A stretch of 8,460 nt of DNA, from NCBI GenBank assembly GCA_015485595.1, contig WFTH01000036.1:1-8460 (forward strand). The letters run 5' to 3'. The stretch is from Candidatus Microgenomates bacterium. Its GTDB lineage: Bacteria; Patescibacteriota; Microgenomatia; UBA1400; PJMF01. The stretch's first letter is position 1. Every line of letters begins with the position of its first letter. A program made the translations under genes and the position numbers. Below are positions 6,203 through 8,460 of this stretch, in pieces. The notes under the pieces are model-generated. The model worked only from the letters and a program-made list of their open reading frames with translations, did not search any database and had not been told where the DNA came from.

Positions 6203-6316
6203 ATGAAAGTTAAGTCATCGGTCAAAAAAATGTGTGTTAACTGTCGCATCATCAAACGTAAGGGTGTGGTACGGGTAATCTGTACTAATCCAAAGCACAA
6301 ACAGAGGCAGGGTTGA
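6203..6316 (+). CDS. rpmJ: Large-subunit ribosomal protein L36, zinc-binding form
   Basis: L36 is the smallest 50S protein and binds 23S rRNA near helices 89 and 91. Translating from ATG 6203 gives 37 residues, beginning [14 protein letters not shown] and ending NPKHKQRQG, the exact family pattern and length. The zinc-ribbon ligands C11, C14, C27 and H32 are all kept, unlike the zinc-free S14 and S4 nearby. The stop is TGA at 6314-6316, at the canonical end, further support for TGA as a stop. No SD precedes it. It lies between infA and rpsM, its usual place. Confidence 0.97.
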   Translation: MKVKSSVKKMCVNCRIIKRKGVVRVICTNPKHKQRQG

Positions 6317-6323
6317 GTTTTTT

Positions 6324-6704
6324 ATGCCAAGAATTATCGGTGTTGATATACCAGCAAACAAAAAAGTGCTTTTCGCGCTTACTGCCATCTATGGCGTGGG
6401 ACCAAAACGTTCAGCTCAAGTACTTCAGGAGGCTGGAGTTGATCAAAATAAGAGAGCTAGAGATCTTACCACCAGTGAGATTAGTCGCATTCAGAAAGCT
6501 TTGGAAAAGTATACTTTAGAGGGAGATCTTCGTCGTCAGATAAATGACAACATTGATCGTTTGATTCGAGTTCGTTGCTATCGAGGAAGAAGGCATCAGG
6601 TTAAGCTGCCGGTTAGAGGTCAAAGAACCAGAACTAACGCCCGAATAGCCAGAGGAGGAGTTAAACGGCGAACAGTAGGTTCCGTCTCCAAGGATCAAAA
6701 GTAG
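6324..6704 (+). CDS. rpsM: Small-subunit ribosomal protein S13
   Basis: S13 lies in the 30S head and contacts the 50S subunit and P-site tRNA. At 126 residues it is of normal size. The N-terminus MPRIIGVDIPANKKVLFALT is canonical, followed by the helix-two-turn-helix motif IYGVGPKRS (22-30). The C-terminal rRNA- and tRNA-binding segment contains RVRCYRGRRHQ (82-92) and the signature LPVRGQRTRTNARI (95-108). The ATG follows the rpmJ stop by 7 nt of mostly T, with no SD, so coupling to rpmJ translation is likely. The 207-nt frame starting at 6313 in a neighbouring phase is a shadow of this gene. Confidence 0.97.
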   Translation: MPRIIGVDIPANKKVLFALTAIYGVGPKRSAQVLQEAGVDQNKRARDLTTSEISRIQKALEKYTLEGDLRRQINDNIDRLIRVRCYRGRRHQVKLPVRGQRTRTNARIARGGVKRRTVGSVSKDQK

Positions 6705-6721
6705 CGCAACTTAAGTAGATT

Positions 6722-7123
6722 ATGGCAAAAGCAAAACGTAAGACCACCCGACCCAAGAAAAAAATAACTCATAGCGTACCAAAGGGTCGACTTTATGTTA
6801 CCGCAACGTTTAATAACACCTTGGTGAGCATCACGGATGAGAATGGAAACGTCTTGGCTTGGACATCTGCGGGAGAGTCGGGTTTCTCTGGATCACGCAA
6901 GTCCACACCTTATGCGGCTACGATTACTTTGGAAAACGCAATTAATAAAGCTAAGACTTTTGGCATGAACGAGATGGAAGTCTTTATTAAGGGGCCTGGG
7001 CCGGGTAGAGATGTGACTTTGCGGGTGCTTAAAGCTCAAGGTATCAAGGTGAGTCTTCTGGCCGACATGACGCCGGTTCCTCATAACGGAACCAGACCCA
7101 GAAAAGCTAAGCATAACAAATAA
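6722..7123 (+). CDS. rpsK: Small-subunit ribosomal protein S11
   Basis: S11 forms part of the 30S platform and contacts the mRNA exit region. The 133 residues include a basic N-terminal tail (2-15), GRLYVTATFNNTLVSITDENG as successive strands (22-42), the GFSGSRKSTPYAA segment (54-66), GPGPGRD (91-97) and the C-terminal signature LLADMTPVPHNGTRPRKA (112-129). In the signature T and R replace the frequent C and P of HNGCRPP. It lies 17 nt after rpsM without an SD. The bases around its start, TAGATTATGGCAA (6716-6728), are identical to those around the rpsD start. Confidence 0.97.
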   Translation: MAKAKRKTTRPKKKITHSVPKGRLYVTATFNNTLVSITDENGNVLAWTSAGESGFSGSRKSTPYAATITLENAINKAKTFGMNEMEVFIKGPGPGRDVTLRVLKAQGIKVSLLADMTPVPHNGTRPRKAKHNK

Positions 7124-7126
7124 TTA

Positions 7127-7153
7127 TAAATTTTAGATTCTAAATTTTAGATT
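7127..7153 (+). repeat. Perfect 13-bp tandem repeat directly upstream of rpsD
   Basis: TAAATTTTAGATT occurs at 7127-7139 and again at 7141-7153, with a single C between, a 14-nt period. The second copy ends at the base before the rpsD ATG, and the two copies fill nearly all of the 30-nt rpsK-rpsD gap. No SD is present. The second copy holds an in-frame TAG just before the ATG, which fixes the rpsD start. A TATAAA (7125-7130) overlaps the first copy and is a weak -10 candidate without a -35. Confidence 0.85.
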
Positions 7154-7762
7154 ATGGCAAGATATACTGGACCGAAAAACAAACTAGCTAGAAGGATAGG
7201 CGAGGACTTAGGGCTAAAGACTAACGCTCTTAAAGTTGCTCGTCGCTTAATGATTCGTCCTGGTCAACATGGGGCCAAAGGAAGGCGCAAACCATCTGAT
7301 TACGGAGTTCAACTCAAGGAAAAGCAGAAGCTTAAGTATATTTATGGGATTTTAGAAAAGCAGCTCAAACGAGTTTATATCGAGGCTTCAAGAAGGGAGA
7401 CCGCTACTGGGGCCACCATGCTTTCTTTACTCGAGAGGCGACTGGATAACGTGGTCTATCGTTTAAAGTGGGCTCCGACTCGGGCAGCAGCGCGTCAGTT
7501 AGTGAGTCATAGTCATGTAAAAGTGAATCAAAGACGAATGGATGTTCCTTCTTATCGAGTAAGAGTGGGAGATGTGATTACCTTGACAAGTAAGGCGATG
7601 AAGATTCCTTTGGTGGCTCAACTACTTAAGGATGAGCCAAAGGCTGCGGTTGACTGGCTAGAGAAGAAAGGCGCAGCAGCCAAAGTAATAAGGTTACCAA
7701 TGAGGGAGGATGTTCTAGAGAGCATTGACGAACAGCTAATCGTAGAGTTTTATAGTCGGTAA
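7154..7762 (+). CDS. rpsD: Small-subunit ribosomal protein S4, zinc-free form
   Basis: S4 is a primary 16S rRNA binder that nucleates 30S assembly; in E. coli it also represses the alpha operon. The 202 residues begin MARYTGP and show RPGQHGAKGRRKPSDYG (35-51), LKEKQKLKYIYG (54-65) and the S4 RNA-binding domain LERRLDNVVYRLKWAPTRAA (93-112) to about 140, with ARQLVSHSHVKVN. The cysteines that bind zinc near the N-terminus of many S4 proteins (TGPxCRxCR type) are replaced by N and A, and no cysteine is seen in the protein. Presence of rpsD between rpsK and rpoA matches the E. coli-type alpha operon, unlike B. subtilis, where rpsD lies elsewhere. The start is set by an in-frame TAG two codons upstream; there is no SD. 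Confidence 0.97.
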   Translation: MARYTGPKNKLARRIGEDLGLKTNALKVARRLMIRPGQHGAKGRRKPSDYGVQLKEKQKLKYIYGILEKQLKRVYIEASRRETATGATMLSLLERRLDNVVYRLKWAPTRAAARQLVSHSHVKVNQRRMDVPSYRVRVGDVITLTSKAMKIPLVAQLLKDEPKAAVDWLEKKGAAAKVIRLPMREDVLESIDEQLIVEFYSR

Positions 7763-7768
7763 AAATTA

Positions 7769-7803
7769 AAATCCAGAAACGGATTTCCTGTCATAATGCA
7801 GGA
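7769..7803 (+). promoter_or_regulatory. Two small hairpins and a candidate extended -10 in the rpsD-rpoA gap
   Basis: AAATCC (7769-7774) pairs with GGATTT (7781-7786) around a 6-nt loop. TCCTG (7786-7790) pairs with CAGGA (7799-7803) around an 8-nt loop; the two stems share base 7786, so they compete at that base. No T-run follows, so this is not a typical terminator. TGTCATAAT (7789-7797) in the second hairpin resembles an extended -10 (CATAAT, five of six), with no recognisable -35. Transcription from it would start near 7804 and keep the rpoA SD. The role is uncertain. Confidence 0.4.
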
Positions 7804-7813
7804 GAGGCGAAAC

Positions 7814-7821
7814 AAAGGAGG
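7814..7821 (+). promoter_or_regulatory. Strong Shine-Dalgarno site of rpoA
   Basis: AAAGGAGG lies 5 nt before the rpoA ATG and is the best anti-SD complement in the window. It decides the start at 7827 and contrasts with the many upstream genes lacking an SD. Confidence 0.9.
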
Positions 7822-7826
7822 AAAAA

Positions 7827-8460
7827 ATGACAGCAGTAATTGACCAACTACTTAATCCTAGATTTAAGCTTTATGAAGATAAAGCTGATGCCAAACACGC
7901 CCTGGTGGTGATGGAGCCTCTTGAGGCTGGTTATGGTCATACTTTGGGAAACGCCTTAAGGCGAGTGCTACTTACTTCTTTGTCTGGAGCTGCCATTACC
8001 AAGTTTAAAGTTGTTGAGGCGGTGCATCAGTTTGCTACGATCGAGGGGGTAGTTGAAGATGTACTTGAGCTAGGATTAAATCTTAAACAAGTGAGACTAA
8101 AGACGGCTGAACATATCGATAAAGCGATTTTAAGACTGGAGGCCAAGGGCGCCGGTGAAGTGGTGGCTGGAGATATTCAGTGTGAGGCTGGAGTTGAAGT
8201 CGTTAACCCAGAGCTTCATCTTGCTACCTTAAATAAAGACGCTACTTTAACCTTGGAGATGCAGGTTGAGGTTGGGGTTGGTTATCGTCAGGCAGAGGTA
8301 AAAGAAACCGAAGAGATCGGCGAGATTTTACTTGATGCTCTTTTCTCCCCCGTGACCAAGGTTTCTTATAAAGTGGAGAATACTCGAGTTGGGCGAAGAA
8401 TCGATTTTGACAAGTTAATCTTGGACGTGACAACCGACGGAAGTATTAGTCCTATGGAGG
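7827..8460 (+). CDS. rpoA: RNA polymerase alpha subunit, 3' end cut by the window
   Basis: The alpha subunit dimerises to begin RNA polymerase assembly. Translation from ATG 7827 stays open to the window end, giving 211 codons, i.e. the N-terminal domain. Family motifs are MEPLEAGYGHTLGNALRRVL (residues 29-48), the dimerisation helix with the TLGNALRR core; TIEGVVEDVLELGLNLK (71-87); and, near the window end, NTRVGRRIDFDKLIL with TDGSISP, matching the universal VGQRTDFDKL segment. The C-terminal domain that contacts UP elements and activators lies beyond the window and cannot be judged. A strong SD precedes it, 64 nt after rpsD. rplQ would be expected next. Confidence 0.97.
   Translation, partial: MTAVIDQLLNPRFKLYEDKADAKHALVVMEPLEAGYGHTLGNALRRVLLTSLSGAAITKFKVVEAVHQFATIEGVVEDVLELGLNLKQVRLKTAEHIDKAILRLEAKGAGEVVAGDIQCEAGVEVVNPELHLATLNKDATLTLEMQVEVGVGYRQAEVKETEEIGEILLDALFSPVTKVSYKVENTRVGRRIDFDKLILDVTTDGSISPME

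Noticed and set aside
6313..6519. 68-codon + strand frame overlapping rpsM
   Set aside because: It reads a different phase of the rpsM coding sequence, and rpsM is unmistakable.
7796..7843. Short upstream frame of 15 codons starting at ATG 7796 and overlapping the rpoA start out of frame
   Set aside because: It has no SD of its own and its ATG overlaps the -10 candidate; a frame this short arises easily by chance.
1..8460. A novel defence, mobile or secretion system
   Set aside because: Every coding interval is accounted for by conserved ribosomal, translocation, nucleotide or transcription genes in standard order; no room remains for another system.

Overview
This window is a continuous stretch of the spc and alpha ribosomal-protein operons, all on the + strand. 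The order is rplE (5' end outside the window), rpsN, rpsH, rplF, rplR, rpsE, rplO, secY, adk, map, infA, rpmJ, rpsM, rpsK, rpsD and rpoA (3' end outside the window). Every gene is recognised from family motifs. There are no mobile elements, tRNA or rRNA genes, CRISPR arrays or gene-free stretches; the largest intergenic gap is 64 nt.

The best guess for the source is a Candidate Phyla Radiation (Patescibacteria) bacterium, perhaps of the Microgenomates side. The main reason is that rpmD (L30) is missing from its conserved place between rpsE and rplO, which is known for CPR genomes. Other compatible traits are a compact S14 and an S4 without zinc ligands, a basic tail on S5, an enlarged IF-1 and very tight packing. 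TGA ends rplR and rpmJ at the canonical C-termini, so the TGA=Gly code of Gracilibacteria and SR1 does not apply. The phylum is an inference from these traits, not a search result.

Layout: 1-3145 holds the spc ribosomal proteins. 3193-5805 holds the translocon subunit SecY, then adenylate kinase and methionine aminopeptidase, tied together by start/stop overlaps and good Shine-Dalgarno (SD) sites. From 5826 the alpha unit begins with IF-1, L36, S13, S11 and S4 and ends in the RNA polymerase alpha subunit. Together these genes build the 30S and 50S subunits, start translation, trim nascent N-termini, export proteins and make RNA polymerase.

The most interesting signals are regulatory. infA has a near-consensus extended -10 promoter placed so close to its ATG that the mRNA would be leaderless or nearly so. 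rpmJ and rpoA also have extended -10 candidates. Several genes (rplR, rplO, secY, infA, rpmJ, rpsM, rpsK, rpsD) have no SD, while rplF, rpsE, adk, map and rpoA have clear ones. Two SD-less genes, rplR and rpsD, are immediately preceded by short AT-rich tandem duplications. At protein level, IF-1 is about 50% longer than usual and the adenylate kinase has an unusual active-site residue. I see no undescribed multi-gene system; this is a conserved core locus with lineage-specific details.
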